DNA of 64,000 nucleotides, from positions 87,170,485 to 87,234,484 of the forward strand of contig NC_081847.1 in assembly GCF_963259705.1 (NCBI RefSeq), read 5' to 3'. This DNA comes from Myotis daubentonii. Taxonomy: Eukaryota; Chordata; Mammalia; Chiroptera; Vespertilionidae. Within the stretch, counting starts at the first letter, position 1. Every line of letters begins with the position of its first letter. Shown here piece by piece: positions 1 to 12,320 of the stretch. A program made the translations under genes and the position numbers. The notes below the pieces were generated by a model that worked only from the letters and a program-made list of their open reading frames with translations, had not been told where the DNA came from and searched no databases.

Positions 1-581
1 GTGTGTTTTGGTGGGCAGCTTGTTACAATACTGCTGCTGATACCTCTGTCTGTGATACCATGTTGCACTTGGTGGTGTACATTATTTAACTTGGTATGTC
101 CTATGTGCTCAAAAAAACCCCACTATAATGATGTTTGTTTTTATAAATAGAGAAAGACCAAAATCCTAAAATCATAAGATGGAAAGATAGTAAAGTTGAC
201 TTCTATTTTCCAATCTTCAGGATTGGAGTTAAATTATGCAATATCAATAGCATCCGCTTCAGACATGAAGATCTAGAAGGAATCATCTCTCTTTAGTATT
301 GTCTTACATTTTTTACACAGCTGTTATAATTATACCTTTCCTTGGGTTCTCCGTGATGAAGTCAGGGCTGCTAGCAAAACTGGGAAGTACTGAAACTAGA
401 CTTCCACCCAGTGTCTTCCTTTTTCTTTTGTCTTGGGAGCTCTTGTAAGGGTTTTTGCTCTGAGATGGGATGTGTGGCAGGTGCTGATCATAGGTCTACC
501 CCCAATATCTGCATGGTCGTGATTGAGTCACTTCCAGTCTGAGCCCCAATATCCTTATCTATTAAAAAAGGAGGAATAACC
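1..581. other. Unique non-coding DNA, nothing recognised
   Basis: AT-rich sequence without a convincing open frame, RNA gene or repeat signature. It ends where a degraded Ves SINE begins. Confidence 0.5.
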
Positions 582-793
582 CAGACAGTGTGGATCAGTA
601 GTTGAGCACTGACCCATGAACCAGGAGATCACAGTTTGATTCCCAGTCAGGGCACATGCCCAGGTTGCAGGCTCAATCCCCAGTAGAGGGTGTACAGGAG
701 TCAGCCGATCAGTGGTTCTCTTTCAACACTGATGTTTCTACTCTTCTTGCCCTCTCCCGTCCACTCTCAGAAATCAACAAAAACATTTTTTAA
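582..793 (+). mobile_element. Ves SINE, degraded
   Basis: tRNA-derived SINE of the vesper-bat Ves family. The tRNA-like head has a weak A box around 591 and a B-box-like GTTTGATTCCC near 636. The body follows (agggcacatgcccaggttgcaggct, then a pyrimidine-rich CTCTCCC tract) and a short A-rich tail. Many substitutions and no clear target duplication make it an older copy. Confidence 0.8.
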
Positions 794-951
794 AGGAGGA
801 AGATATGCCCATTTATAACAGAGATTCACTATATCAAGGAGTTTAAACCTAGACCTTATGGGATCACACAGAAAGCTGAGTGCAGGTGTAGTTCGAAAAA
901 GCACTTTAGATAGTTATAAAGTGTACTTGCCCATCCTTGAATTATCCAACT

Positions 952-1095
952 CAGTGGTTCTTAGAATGTTGGCCCACCTGGGAGCTTATCAGAATGCAAA
1001 TTCTTGAAACAGAAACGGGAGGCGGGGCCCAGCCATCCATTCGTTAACTACATATTATTTTTATTTCCATCCACAGTGAAGTTTGAATACTACTG
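952..1095. mobile_element. MER5A-like hAT fossil
   Basis: Begins cagtggttctta and ends gtttgaatactactg, inverted termini typical of MER5-type non-autonomous hAT-Charlie elements. The interior has the family's 'cacctgggagcttatcagaatgcaaattc' and 'ggggccca' words. Diverged; family assignment is by recognition. Confidence 0.6.
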
Positions 1096-1298
1096 GGCCA
1101 GATACCGACCAGGAGTGTGGTCCTCTGTCCTTCTAGGTCAGCATCACCAATAAGCATCTTATAAATATGAATTCACAAACCTTGGCCAAGATCTACTAAT
1201 CAGAATCTTTGTAGCCAAGGTATAGAAATGGATGTTTTGACAACTTCCAAGGAAGTTCTAAAACATGTTGATGTTAAAGAAAACCCCTGTTCTAGAAA

Positions 1299-1423
1299 AA
1301 TGGTTCTCAAAATTGAGTATACATTAAAATCTTTGGAGACGTTTTAAAATATTACTGATGGTTGAACCCTGACCACAGTCCAGTCACCTGGATTCTAATG
1401 TGCTTAAGGATTGAGAATTAGTG
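1299..1423. mobile_element. Possible hAT (MER5/MER58-like) fossil
   Basis: Starts atggttctcaaaattgag and ends ggattgagaattagtgg, an imperfect inverted pair of the kind seen at hAT-Charlie ends. The interior has little left to identify. Confidence 0.35.
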
Positions 1424-1976
1424 GACCATATTAACCTAAGGAATCTTCTAGATTCAGGTTACATGATTTCACATACCTGCGCTATTTCCCTAAATGTGTA
1501 TGTTAGCTCTCAATTCAGAGGGTACTTCTCAATGCACATCAGACTTATTCTGTGGCCCACAGAACTCTGCCTACTGTTCTGTTCCTGGCAGCCATCTAAT
1601 ATTCCTCATTGGCTAAATCTAGTACCTTTCAGAAGACAGTGAGTTAGAAACAAAGGATGCAGGCTGAGAACTTTATCTCTAAGCCCTCCCATTAGAGAGA
1701 GTTGGTCCTGGTAGATCTCCACCCTATATTCAAGGCACATGGACCTCATCTTCCTATTGCTCCATGAAATAACACTAACCTTCTGGTTTCACTTATTTGG
1801 TTATTGTATGAAATAGAGTTGGGATTATTCTCTTTACTGCCTCTAAGTTTTAAGAAAGCTAGAGTCAGAGGGCCATACACTTTGGAGGCCAGGCCCTTAG
1901 GGCTTATTTCCTATAGCTTCTCAGGCCCTCATCCTAATGATCATAACACTGTGTTAGGCTATGTCAAACTGGCACT
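1424..1976. other. Unique non-coding DNA
   Basis: No repeat, RNA gene or convincing coding signal seen. Confidence 0.45.
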
Positions 1977-2189
1977 GGCCCTAGCTTGTTTTGCTCAGTG
2001 GAGAGAGCAGTGGCCTGGGGACTGAAGGGTCCTGGGTTCAATTCTGGTTGGGGGCACATGCCTGAGTTGCGGGCTCCATCTCCAATAGGGGGCATGCAGG
2101 AGGCAGCAGATCGATGTTTCTCTCTCATCATTGATGTTTCTATCTCTCTCTCCCTCTCCCTTCCTCTCTGAAATCAATAACAATATAAA
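1977..2189 (+). mobile_element. Ves SINE
   Basis: Head ggccctagcttgttttgctcagtggagagag contains the A box. The B box is GGTTCAATTCTGG near 2036. The tail carries the family's CTCTCTCCCTCTCCCTTCC tract, 'tctgaaatcaataa' and a short poly(A). Moderately diverged. Confidence 0.9.
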
Positions 2190-3699
2190 AAAGGCAGTTT
2201 CCCAGTGAACACTGGTTTCCAGGTAAATTAAGGATTCCTAATAATACAAACTCTTTACCTAAGGTATGGATCAGACACAGTGGCATTAAACAGAAGGCAG
2301 CCAAAATGAGCTGTTGCAAGTGAAGTTTTGTCTGAAAAATAGTTCACGGGAAACTTTGAGAGCTGCAAGGATGTCTGACAGATTGCCAACTCACTTTGAG
2401 AAAGAGACTGTCCTCCCTTCCAATTCCCAGACACATAGCCTGTGGCTAAGTCATCAGAAATAAAATAAACCGGGAAACAGGAGAGGGAAAAGCAACACCC
2501 TCTAACATTCATCAACAGTGTGAGCCGAAGCTACCACTGCATTTAAATCACAACAATCCTCTGTGTTTGTTTTCTCTTCACTGAGGTTGCCAACTTGCGC
2601 TTCCAGAGGACTAACACTGCAATTGAAGGCAGGCAGGCTCTGCAGGAGCACAGGAAAATCCAGACCAAAACAGAATATTTTGATGTTTAGATTGAAATAT
2701 TCTATTGGCGAAGGAAGGGGCTTTTATTGTCTAAGAGACAATGATGCTATGAGTCCCCCAGCAATTATGGTCACAATTCTCCTTAGACAAGCAAAGGACC
2801 CAGACTGTGCCTGCAGCCCTGCTGGGTAGGTGGCCTTTGGTTTTGCCTGGTGGAGTGGGCTTTGAGCTTTTGCTGCTCTCATCAAAGGGATGCAGGGACT
2901 TTTATGTTGCTTCAGGGTTGAGGACATGCAGCCATAGTGCCTTCAGGAAAGCCACAGATACTCAGGCCAGAACTGTAATCAGAAGAGGACTTTGCAAATG
3001 GAGTCGCCCAATCACCAGGACACAAACTCTCTGGGTAACTCTAAGCAGGGAGAGGAGACATGAAGTCCAGTTGGGAAATCAGTCAGACAGACTTTGGGGG
3101 AGTTCTCTGTCCAGCTATCTAAGCCAAGCCTATTCTGGGTCCAAGGTCCTGTCATTCTGGCAAATCAGAACCAAAGTGGTTCTTTCAGATTTTGGGCATC
3201 AATTCTGTTAGTGGCCACAGCTCCCCCTGAACTCCAAGGCATTTTATTTTCATCATCTACACTGGTTCTTACTTTTCTCTTTATGCAGCCTATTCCACAG
3301 TCCAGAACACTTTGGCCTCACACGTAGAACAGTTAATATTTCCATTTCCTCAAATTCACACAAGACAGGACATATCTCTAGGTGGACCATTATCCCTAAT
3401 GCAGTTAATTGATTACTGAGCATGAAGAAGCCAACATCCAGTGTGTTCTGAGGAAGGGACAAGATGTCCCCCATGGGCCCATGAATTAGACCCCCTCAAA
3501 TGCAAGCACCGGCATTGAGACTGGTGGATTGTACAATTCCAGGCAAACTGAGAACTTTCCTGGGTTTCCCTATTTAATACCCTTTACTACAGGAAGGAAA
3601 GTAAATGTTGCCATCAAATGCATGTTACTTTACTTAGCCATGTTTTTCTGTTTGGGGGCAATAAGTGCTACAGATGTGTCAACTTCAATGATTGAAAAT
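2190..3699. other. Unique non-coding DNA
   Basis: About 1.5 kb in which I recognise no repeat, RNA gene or coding exon. Short open frames occur on both strands, overlap one another and show no recognisable domain. Confidence 0.45.
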
Positions 3700-3835
3700 A
3701 TGATGATGGAAGGAGACTTGACTTGGGGTGAGGAACACACAATACAATATTCAGGTGATGTGTTATAGAATTGTACCCCTGAAACCTATATAATTTATTA
3801 ACCATTCTCACCCCAATAAATTCAATTATCACCTG
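3700..3835 (+). mobile_element. L1 3' end fragment
   Basis: Matches the 3' terminus common in Laurasiatherian L1s: 'gaacacacaatacaatattcagg', 'gatgtgttatagaattgtac', 'ctgaaacctatataat' and finally 'caccccaataaattcaatta'. Severely 5'-truncated, as is usual for L1 copies. No coding content. Confidence 0.7.
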
Positions 3836-4686
3836 AAAATACACGGAAGAACATGTTCATGTACCAAGGGCAGAAAATCCAGGCTGTTGGAGAAGCAAGG
3901 GTTTCTAGCAAGTCAGGAAAATTCAACATTTGGAGCAACCCCTACTATTTCTGACAATCAGGCTGTCACAGGATGCTGTCTCAGCATTGGGATCTGCCAG
4001 CTAGTTTCTTCAAACCTCTTTGGTGACCTTTATACAGGGAAAATCTAGAGGTTAATTAAAAAGGATTATTAGTTCCTGAAAGTTGACCGGAGCCAACTGA
4101 AAAAAAAGTCCTCCCATGGCCAGAGCAGCTTCATCCCTTGTTAGGAAAAAGCTCTGTGATTTAATATCAATTTCTATAGTTCTTACAACTCCCAGGGGGA
4201 TTAATATTTAATCAACAGAGCAGTTGCCTTTTTATTATAGAGAAGTTTCAGTAAAATGGAATAGTGCATTTATTATATTGCAATGAAATGGCAAACAGCA
4301 GTGAAGTTTCATTTAAAATCAGTACGTTGAAGCAAGCAGTTGTTTCTTAACTGATGGGTCATCTCAGTTTAATGAACAGTAACTAAACACACATTAAATT
4401 AATGCCTGACATGCAGAAGGAAGTCAGAGCAAAAAGACTAATTATTGCCCCGCTAGGCTTTAAGATTCTCAAAGAGAGGACTGTGTTTTGTTCGTTTTTT
4501 CTTAGCCCATGTCCACAACAATACAAAGTATGGAGTTGGCACTCATTAATAAATTAATCAGGGAATAGAACAGTGTTTTCCTTTAGAGAAAAGGATATAG
4601 CAGGTTGCTCATTGTGGCCACCTCAGTTGTGCTGATTACTGGGGCTTATCTGCACCTATTCTTTTCCTTTCCTAAATGCTCAGAGT
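3836..4686. other. Unique AT-rich DNA with an L2-like tail
   Basis: Mostly unrecognised. Around 4495-4560 the words 'gcccatgtccacaac...ggcactcattaataaatt' resemble an ancient L2 3' end, too diverged to call firmly. Confidence 0.35.
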
Positions 4687-4765
4687 AGAGATTCCCAAAC
4701 CTGAGCTTGCAGCAGAGTCACCTGCAGAGTTCATAAAGCACAGACTCTAATCCATGAATGCAGAA
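4687..4765. mobile_element. MER5-like hAT fragment
   Basis: 'agattcccaaacctgagcttgcagcagagtcacctgcagagttcataaa' resembles the terminal part of MER5A. Partial copy. Confidence 0.4.
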
Positions 4766-4769
4766 TGTT

Positions 4770-5060
4770 TTGCCATTTCTTTATGTCTTCTAATAATGTC
4801 TTACAGTTTTCAGTGTATATAGATCCTTCACAGTCTTTGTTAAATTTGTTGCTAGGTGTTTTATCCTTTTTGTTGCAATTGCAAAAGAGATATTTTTTTT
4901 TCTCCTCGTTTCTTTTTCTGAAATTTCATTCTTAGTATATAGGAATACAAGGGATTTTTGTACATTTATTTTATATCCTGTAACTTTATTGTATTTGTTT
5001 TATTATTTCTAATAGTTTTTGGCGGAGTCTTTAGAATCATGTCATCTACAAAAAGTGTCT
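4770..5060 (-). mobile_element. L1 ORF2 fragment (reverse-transcriptase part)
   Basis: Antisense L1 ORF2. The stretch ending 'gagtctttagaatcatgtcatctac' near 5025-5050 is the reverse complement of the L1 segment encoding the FADD catalytic motif of the reverse transcriptase. Upstream text ('cagttttcagtgtatatagatcc', 'gttgctaggtgttttatcc') is also typical L1 ORF2 antisense. Indels and stops make it non-functional. Confidence 0.75.
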
Positions 5061-5069
5061 TTTCTAATG

Positions 5070-5400
5070 GCTGAATAGTATTCATATATATAATAGTATT
5101 CATATATATTCAGGGTGTCCCAAAAAATGTATACACACTTTGAATAATTATTAATTCCAATCGGTTACATCTGAAAAGAAAGAAATATCAATTGAGCTAT
5201 CAGCTGTTAAAGTATGTATACAGTTTTGGGGACACCCTGTATATATCACATCTTCTTTTTCCAATCCTCTATTGAGGAGCCCTTCTGTTGTTGCCTTGTC
5301 TTGGCTACTGTGACTAATGCTGCAATGAACAGAGGGGCACATATGTCTTTGCTCAGGGGATCTGATGCTGCTATCCTGGGTACTACATGTGGAAAATCGC
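5070..5400 (-). mobile_element. L1 ORF2 C-terminal fragment, split by a mariner MITE
   Basis: 'ggctgaatagtattca' (about 5080) and 'cacatcttctttttcc...cttggctactgtgactaatgctgcaatgaacag' (5247-5333) are hallmark antisense words from the ORF2 C-terminal part of L1. A mariner MITE at 5111-5239 separates the halves. This piece lies on the wrong side of the RT fragment at 4770-5060 for one collinear L1, so they are two insertions or a rearrangement. Confidence 0.7.
5111..5239. mobile_element. Mariner-type MITE (129 bp)
   Basis: Terminal inverted repeats cagggtgtccc / ggggacaccctg extend inward (aaaaatgtatacac / gtatgtatacagtttt). The element is followed by TA, as expected for Tc1/mariner; the left TA is mutated. 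There is no transposase, so it is non-autonomous. A sister copy lies at 43356-43483. Confidence 0.8.
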
Positions 5401-6687
5401 TGGCCTATAGCCTCTACTGAACTTCCCCTGTGACAGTTTCCATTTATTCATCTACAGGTGAATTCTTCCCTAGAGCACAGGTCCTTGCCCATAGAAAGCA
5501 CCGTGGGGAGCTTTTGCTGACTACATAAGTGATTCCAGATGGTGTGAGCGAATATAAATCCCTCACTACAGTGCTCCTTATGGCTTTGGTTCATTGGGAC
5601 CCTTCACCTATGAAGGGCAGCATACCAGTTTTTCTGTTGACCTCTTCTTTTTCCTGCTTACTTCATGTGATGAAAAGTGGCCATTAGAGGCCGACCCAGA
5701 CATCAATTAATTTCTCTGGGAACCTAACATTGGCTGTTGCTGCCCACAGTCACCATAGCTGTTTGTCTGATTCATTGGCCCTTCACACAGGATGGCTGTC
5801 AGAATTACAGGACCTATTGCATGAGAGCCTGCAATGGTATGACTAGTTCACCACCTTTATTTACATTTGTGTAATGTTTTCCTTCCAATTTAGCCACTCT
5901 GTCTGTATTAGCTTCTAGTTACAAACTGTCTGTTCATTCTAGATGGATCTGGATACAAATGATTATGCTGGGCATGGAACTTCTGTCTTATAAAAATGTG
6001 AAAAAAGTATTTCATTATGAAAAGAGAGAATAAAGAGTCCTGTATTTCGAATGGATGATTGGTTTGCTTGTCAGTAATAAGATTGGCCTATAAAGCCTCA
6101 TCAATAGCTCCTCATCTGGTTTCCTTTCTGCACAACAGTACACCTTTGAGTACATTCATTTAATAGAAGGCAGAGCTAACGGATTGATCGAGTTTCATAG
6201 GAGGTAGATTTTACAGCCTTGGTCCCATTACCCACATTCTCCAAACGAAGTTTTTAAGTTATATTAAATGAGTGTGGCATTTCAACATTGTCATACAGAC
6301 ATCCTAGAGCTACTTACACCTGCTAATTTTTTCTCTACTTTCCAAATTTGATTTATTCTTCAAGGAAAAGTTCATTTCTATTTTCTCGGTTTTTTTTCCT
6401 CCTATGACAAATTCTTAGGTATTACTACCTCAATCATTCATTAGGCACTTCCTTGCATACTGCTATGTGACATCCTGTGTAATGTTATTTAACTTTCTAC
6501 ATGTATTAATACTGTATCCTCAATTAAGTTGCAAACATATTTATTCTCTTCTTTTGGTACATAATTATTCACTATCTACTATGTATAAAAAAAGGCACCA
6601 CAATTCATGCTGAAAGAATACAAAGAAGCAGAATATATGGTCTTATATCCAGAGTCCAAGAATTTTCAATACAGTGGTAGAGCCAAG

Positions 6688-6735
<48 letters not shown>

Positions 6736-7689
6736 TTCTTCCACAATTCCACAAAACAACAACTTTCATTCACAACAGTGCATCCATTATGAGCAATATA
6801 GATAGGAATCATAAGTCTTCATTTTGCCACTGGAATTACACATTGTTTTATAAATAGGTACTGAATGCACATTTATTATCTTCATGTCTACATAAAATAT
6901 GCATTTTCTTATTTAAACATGTTCATGTAACTTTCTAATGGGAGATTGGGAGGGTAAGACCTATCATCATGCAGCCTGACATAATTATCTAACTCCTTTG
7001 CCTGTTTCATCATATCACATCCCATATGCTCCAAGTTGCTGATCCCCGGAAGCCAATTCCAGCATGTCATAACTGCAAGAGTTTCATCGAAAGGTTGATG
7101 GAACTTGGGGACTCAACAAGGGCTGAGCCACATATGTTGTCACCTGTTGGGAATGGCTGAGGGCATTTCCCCAAACCTGAAAAGGGGTGATTGCTTGCTG
7201 CCAGGCAGCTCAGGGCATCTTAATCTACATGTTATTGCCTCCTCCTGGTCAAACACCTGAACAGCCATAGGCAAATTCCCCCATTCTGACAATGCTTGTG
7301 TATAGGAAACCTTACCCTTTGAAGTGTATATCTCCACCTCGCCTTAGGACAAATTGTGTTAATAAAAAGCAAGGGGCCCTGAGACCAGGAGATCTTAGTT
7401 TCTTTAGCTAGGCTCCTCTGACCTTACAAAATTATTCTTCATCTCTAGACTCTTTAGTAAGTTACACACAGCCCTTCTCCAGATTGCTGAACCCTTCTTA
7501 ATGCCAGAACAAGAACCCCAGCAGCTGATCTACTCATAATTCTCCCAGCATTCTGTTTCCTAAGTCACTGGCACTTCTTGCCTAGTGAAGGTCTACCTCA
7601 AAGGTAAAACCCTGTGAGACCTCCTTAACTTCTAGAAACAGAGATATTTGTTATATCTTTCTGTACCTTCATAATGACTTTAGATGGTT
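5401..7689. other. Unique non-coding DNA
   Basis: No gene or firm repeat recognised apart from the CA microsatellite at 6690-6731. Short open frames are scattered on both strands without recognisable domains. Confidence 0.4.
6690..6731. repeat. (CA)n microsatellite
   Basis: About 21 uninterrupted CA units. Confidence 0.98.
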
Positions 7690-7960
7690 ACTTTAATTAT
7701 ACTGTATCTTTTTTTCACTTATTTACATGTCATTATGCTCAATGTACTCTGAGTTCCTCGAGGTTGAGGAACTTGTCTTATCCATATTAATATCTTTAGT
7801 AATTTCTAAGGCAGTATTAATTGGCTGTATCACTATACATTTGTGAAATTAAAGCATGAATTAATATATTAAAGAAATGAATAAATGAACACCTAGCCCA
7901 AAAGCAGATCACTAAATATTTGTTGGACAAATGAATGGATAATAAGTATCCCAAATACCA
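7690..7960 (+). mobile_element. Possible L2-like fragment
   Basis: 'gagttcctcgaggttgaggaacttgtcttatccatatt' and the following 'aaatgaataaatgaac' resemble the L2 3' region. Strongly diverged, low certainty. Confidence 0.35.
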
Positions 7961-8340
7961 TGATATGTACTTTCTTTTGATCATATGTTCATGTTGTGAT
8001 GGGAATATATTTGAAGGTTGCACATCCCGTTATTAGCAGTTCAGAACTCAACCGAAATGTGTGAAATTAATTTTAAAGCCAAAGATACCTTCATTTGTTT
8101 TGACGCCTTTCAACCTAAATATAGAACAAGTAATGTCAACCCTGATTCCAGCTCAAAAGGGTGAGGAATATAAAATCGAAAACTCCATTGTGCTAAAAAT
8201 GGTGATCCTGAAATTAATAGTTTTGGCAGACACTAAAAAATGTACATGATTTCTTGAGTGCATTATAATTTCTTAAACAAAACTCCTTGTAATCAAAGTT
8301 ATGTTTTATTTTATTTGCTTTTTGTTAATCCTCACCCAAG

Positions 8341-8576
8341 GATATTTTTTTCCATTGATATTTTTTAGAGAGAGAATGGAAGAGAGGGAAGGAGGGGAAG
8401 GAAAGAGAAAGAGAGAAACATTGACGAAAGAGAGATACATCGATCGGTTGCCTCCCTCATGTGGCCCGACCATGGCTGGGATCAAATCTGCAATCTAGGT
8501 TTGTTGACCCAATTGAACCTGGACCTTTTAGTGCATGGGCTGATGCTTTAATCACTAAGCCACACCAGCCAGGGCA
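8341..8576 (-). mobile_element. Ves SINE, diverged
   Basis: Reverse-oriented: oligo-T and 'gagagagaatggaagagaggg' on the left. The complement of the B box is seen in 'attgaacctggacc' near 8512. The head complement 'cactaagccacaccagccagggc' ends the copy. Confidence 0.88.
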
Positions 8577-8805
8577 ACAAAATTGTATTTTAGGGAGAAA
8601 ATAGAATCTGATCAGTCAAAGCATAATATTGATTATTAAACAGTGGATAAAGCGGATAAATTCTGATAACCTCTGGAGCTCAGAAAGAAGGGTTATTAAT
8701 ATAATTGGGAAAGTTCAGCAGAATGTCATTGATATACCTTCACAAAGAGTATAACTCTGACCACATTCATATGATGATTGCTATCTGAATTTGAATGGCT
8801 TAGGA

Positions 8806-9064
8806 CAGTGATTTGAACTGGTGTGCCTCAATAAATTAAAGACATGCAACACCTGGCTATTTAATCTGAGGTACTATCCACTTTTACCTTAGATTGTCAA
8901 ATTAAAAAGTGACAATAGCCAACACAATAGCCATCTGATGTGAATAAAACAAATTATGCCTATTTTCTTTGTCAGACCAGCAACAAATATATTTCTTGGT
9001 GAGCTGCAGAATTTTAGTAATCAGTTTATGTGTGCCATGAGATGAAAAAGGTTGAAAATTACTG
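8806..9064. mobile_element. Non-autonomous hAT element (259 bp)
   Basis: Begins cagtgatttgaactggtgtgcc and ends with its imperfect inverse (gtgtgccatgag...ggttgaaaattactg). The flanking 8-mers gcttagga and gtgtagga match at 6 of 8 positions, consistent with an aged hAT target duplication. No transposase frame. Confidence 0.65.
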
Positions 9065-9374
9065 GTGTAGGATGCGGCAGAATCAAACTTTCCTATTTTT
9101 CCACCTCTACTAAGCATTTTCACATCCCAAACAATTACATCTTAACCTGGAACCTTTCACAATGTTCAGATGAAGATGAGATAAAATACACCATCTGACT
9201 CCTTAAGGACTCTGAACAAAGCTGAGCTTCACTGAGTCAACTGGTGATGCAGATCCAAACTTCTTAAGTACATCCAACCAAGCTATAACTTAAAATATCC
9301 TGGAAATTTTGGACTTAGTTGACTCCATCTACAGCTACCTTTAGAGCAAACAAATAGTGAAAAGAGCTCCTACC

Positions 9375-9390
9375 TCTGCATTTGTCTTTT
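9375..9390. repeat. Target-site duplication (left) of Ves at 9391
   Basis: ctctgcatttgtcttt, repeated exactly at 9618-9633. Confidence 0.95.
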
Positions 9391-9617
9391 TAAAAAAAAA
9401 TATATATATATATTATTGATTTTTTTTTACAGTGAGGAAGGGAGAGGGATAGAGAGTTAGAAACATCAATGAGAGAGAAGCATCGATCAGCTGCCTCCTG
9501 CACACCCCCTACTGGGCATGTGCCCGCAACCAAGGTACATGCCCTTGACCGGAATTGAACCTGGGACCCTTGAGTCCGCAGGCCAACACTCTATCCACTG
9601 AGCCAAACCAGTTAGGG
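9391..9617 (-). mobile_element. Ves SINE with 16-bp target duplication
   Basis: Inserted in reverse: poly(T), purine tract, 'tgcctcctgcacaccccctactgggcatgtgcccgcaacc', B-box complement 'ggaattgaacctgggaccc' and A-box complement 'ccactgagccaaacc'. The 16-bp duplication is perfect and pol III box similarity is high, so the copy is relatively young. Confidence 0.97.
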
Positions 9618-9633
9618 CTCTGCATTTGTCTTT

Positions 9634-11559
9634 CAGAGATTTTTTTCCTAGGTACATTCATGCATGTAGACTCAGCAGTGATAATTTGGGGCTCTAATTT
9701 GGAATGCCACTCCAAGTCCTAAAGCCATGAATTATGTCTATTTATCAGAAAAAGAACAAGAGTTCTCCAATTAAACTTCATTACCTTCCATTTTAAGGCT
9801 TAACAAAACTGGTGCATGCTGAAGAGCTTCCAAAAGGGAAAGTTTACGACCTAGCTTTTCTGTCATAAATTATTTTGCCTATTCTATAAAATTATAGAAT
9901 CGTGTTTCCTTTTCAATTATTTTCATGATCAATCCTGTTACATTTGTAAAATGGAGTATCTTTTCAGAAAGGAAATTCCAAGTTATAACAGAATAATTAT
10001 GGGACATAAAATGTGACTTAAAGTGATTCACTTGAGTGGTCTTCTAGGAAGCAGGTGTGTTACTTGCCAGGGGTTCCCTGTACAGTTCAGGGCATGTGGG
10101 CATGTCCAACTGGATACTTCACAAATCCATTTAGCTTGGGCCTTATTCTTCCATACTAATGGAAAGTAAATACCTGATATTAATGATATACATGGCAGAG
10201 TTTATCTTGGAGGTAGAAAAGGGTGATGGCGCACCCTCTGGATATTTTGAACATATTTGGAACTATACATCTGTCCTGGTATGTGTTGGGTGATCAGAAC
10301 ATTGCATTCAGATGCCTTTGAGTAAGTGATGTGCACATTTGAGTCTCTGTGGCCCAATTTCAACTCCCTGAAGTCCTTTCTACCAATTGCTTTTACCCCT
10401 TGTCTATGTCCTCTTTGTCTTCCTTTCTGTTCTCTCTATCCTTTAAGCATCCAGAGAAGTACACATGAAGCAGTGACTTGAAACTTTCAAGGAATCATTA
10501 TTCCACCTCCTTTTTTAAGTGTTGGCTGCAGTCCAGAATCTTCCCACTGAAAGGTTTTTCTTTTTTACTTCTGCCTTTCTTTCTTTTATAAAATAAGCTG
10601 CTTTTTTCCTATTGCATTTTAAATTTTGAAATGTGTGACTAATGAGAATAATGTCCTACTCTTCTTTTTGTACAGCACTCCTTTATATACTGTACTTATC
10701 ACCTAGAAGCATCATTAATTAGTTAGTGTTTGTAAAGAGTTTGCAAGAAAGAATTTAGTGATATCTGGGGGAGCAGAGAAAACTTGGGCTGCTAGGAGGA
10801 GGAGGAATACTAATGAGTTTTAATCCTGAATGCTCACATAGTGCCTTTTGTCTTCAAAGTGGTTGGAAGAAGCACTAATTCATTATCACCCTATAGGATT
10901 ATGATTGAACAGTATAGTCAGTGTCCAAGTGAGACTGGAGCAAACACAGAAGCTCAGTTACTGAGTAATAGGCTAAACTGATGACGTATGTGCTTCTCAT
11001 GCAGAGGGAGTGACGTAAGGCCATATCATCAACTGGAAGGGCTTGGTTAAGGAAACAGACACCATTAATCGTATGAGACCATTGCTTTGGATACTGCTCA
11101 GAATTTGGGGTGTCACATAAGTAAAAGGGAAAGTTGACTGGGGATCAGAAATTAGATTCTGAAGAATGAGACACTGGGAAAGGTTTTGAAGATAGAGAAG
11201 ACACAATTGACTATTTTCTAATTCTTTTAAAGCCCCCACAAGAACGCTATTGTGAAAATGTCTGCAGGTGGGCCAATTGGGCTGGCACATCCCAGGATTG
11301 TCTTCCGTCCTTGTCTGTTGTGCATTGTCTCCCTGTAAAGGAGGCAGATCCAAGGGGAGGCTGACCAGTCCTTGATGCTCTTATTTCTATTCCAGTGGTT
11401 CCAAGTTCTTCACTATTCCTGCCATTCGGAAGGCAGCCCACTCTGGGGCTTCTTGAAAGTCTATCATATTTTTTTTAAAGCTGGTTATCATCTCAATTAT
11501 GTTCTAATTTATGGTTAGAGTCTATTTTAACATCTCTCCTTAAGAGCCATAGATCAGTA
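9634..11559. other. Unique non-coding DNA
   Basis: No repeats or gene structures recognised. A 118-residue minus-strand frame at 10997-11353 has no recognisable domain or coding hallmark. Confidence 0.4.
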
Positions 11560-12320
11560 CGCACGGGGCCCATTTTCCAGAGGAAACCGTATAACAGAAA
11601 AATGCTGTTTATTTTCCCCGATTCTTCTAATTTCCCCTATATTCCTTACATTGTTTGCTAAATTCTACGAAAGATGTATAAGAAGAAAATGAAACAGAAA
11701 ATTCTTCATAAAAGACCAACTAAAGAAGGAGGAAGCAATGTCTTTGTGCTTTTTCCAATGTTCAAAACATAACCCTTCCCTAAATAATGCATTTGCTGCT
11801 AATTCAGTAACACAGTTCACACTTGAGAAAAGCCTCCTGGGCAGCACTTGATGCCAATCCTGATGGTCTTTCAAAGCGGCCTCCTTTAATGTATATTTGA
11901 TTATTGTGTTGTGCACCGAGACACGGCGCATTATGTGGAATTCCCGGTGTCACTAGACATTACGTGGGGCTTTAGTCATGGACAATTAGCAAGCATTGAT
12001 TCTCACTGTGATTTACAGTGTATTTCACGGGCTCCAAATGGTCATTTTTTTCTGAAAGAACAAAAGTATTTTTGAACAGGGCAGGTCCTCTAGGTAGACA
12101 GAAGTCTTAAGAGGGGTGGGAGGTGGGAACCTTGCAGGCAGAGGTGCAATGATGCATGAGCTTATCAGGCAAAATGTAAAGTCAGTTCATTATTTCTCTG
12201 CAACCTGGGGACATCATTTATCATGCAGTAAGGAGGGCAATGATGATGTTCCTAATGTACAGGTTTAATAAATTGAAAATACGCAGACCTCATTAGGCAA
12301 CTCATCCTTCCATGGGTCAG
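11560..12320. other. Repeat-free segment, candidate conserved non-coding DNA
   Basis: A repeat-free tract, unlike the repeat-dense surroundings, with homeodomain-type TAAT words ('gctgctaattcag' near 11797, 'ggacaattagcaag' near 11980) and no coding signal. That it is regulatory is inference only. Confidence 0.25.
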
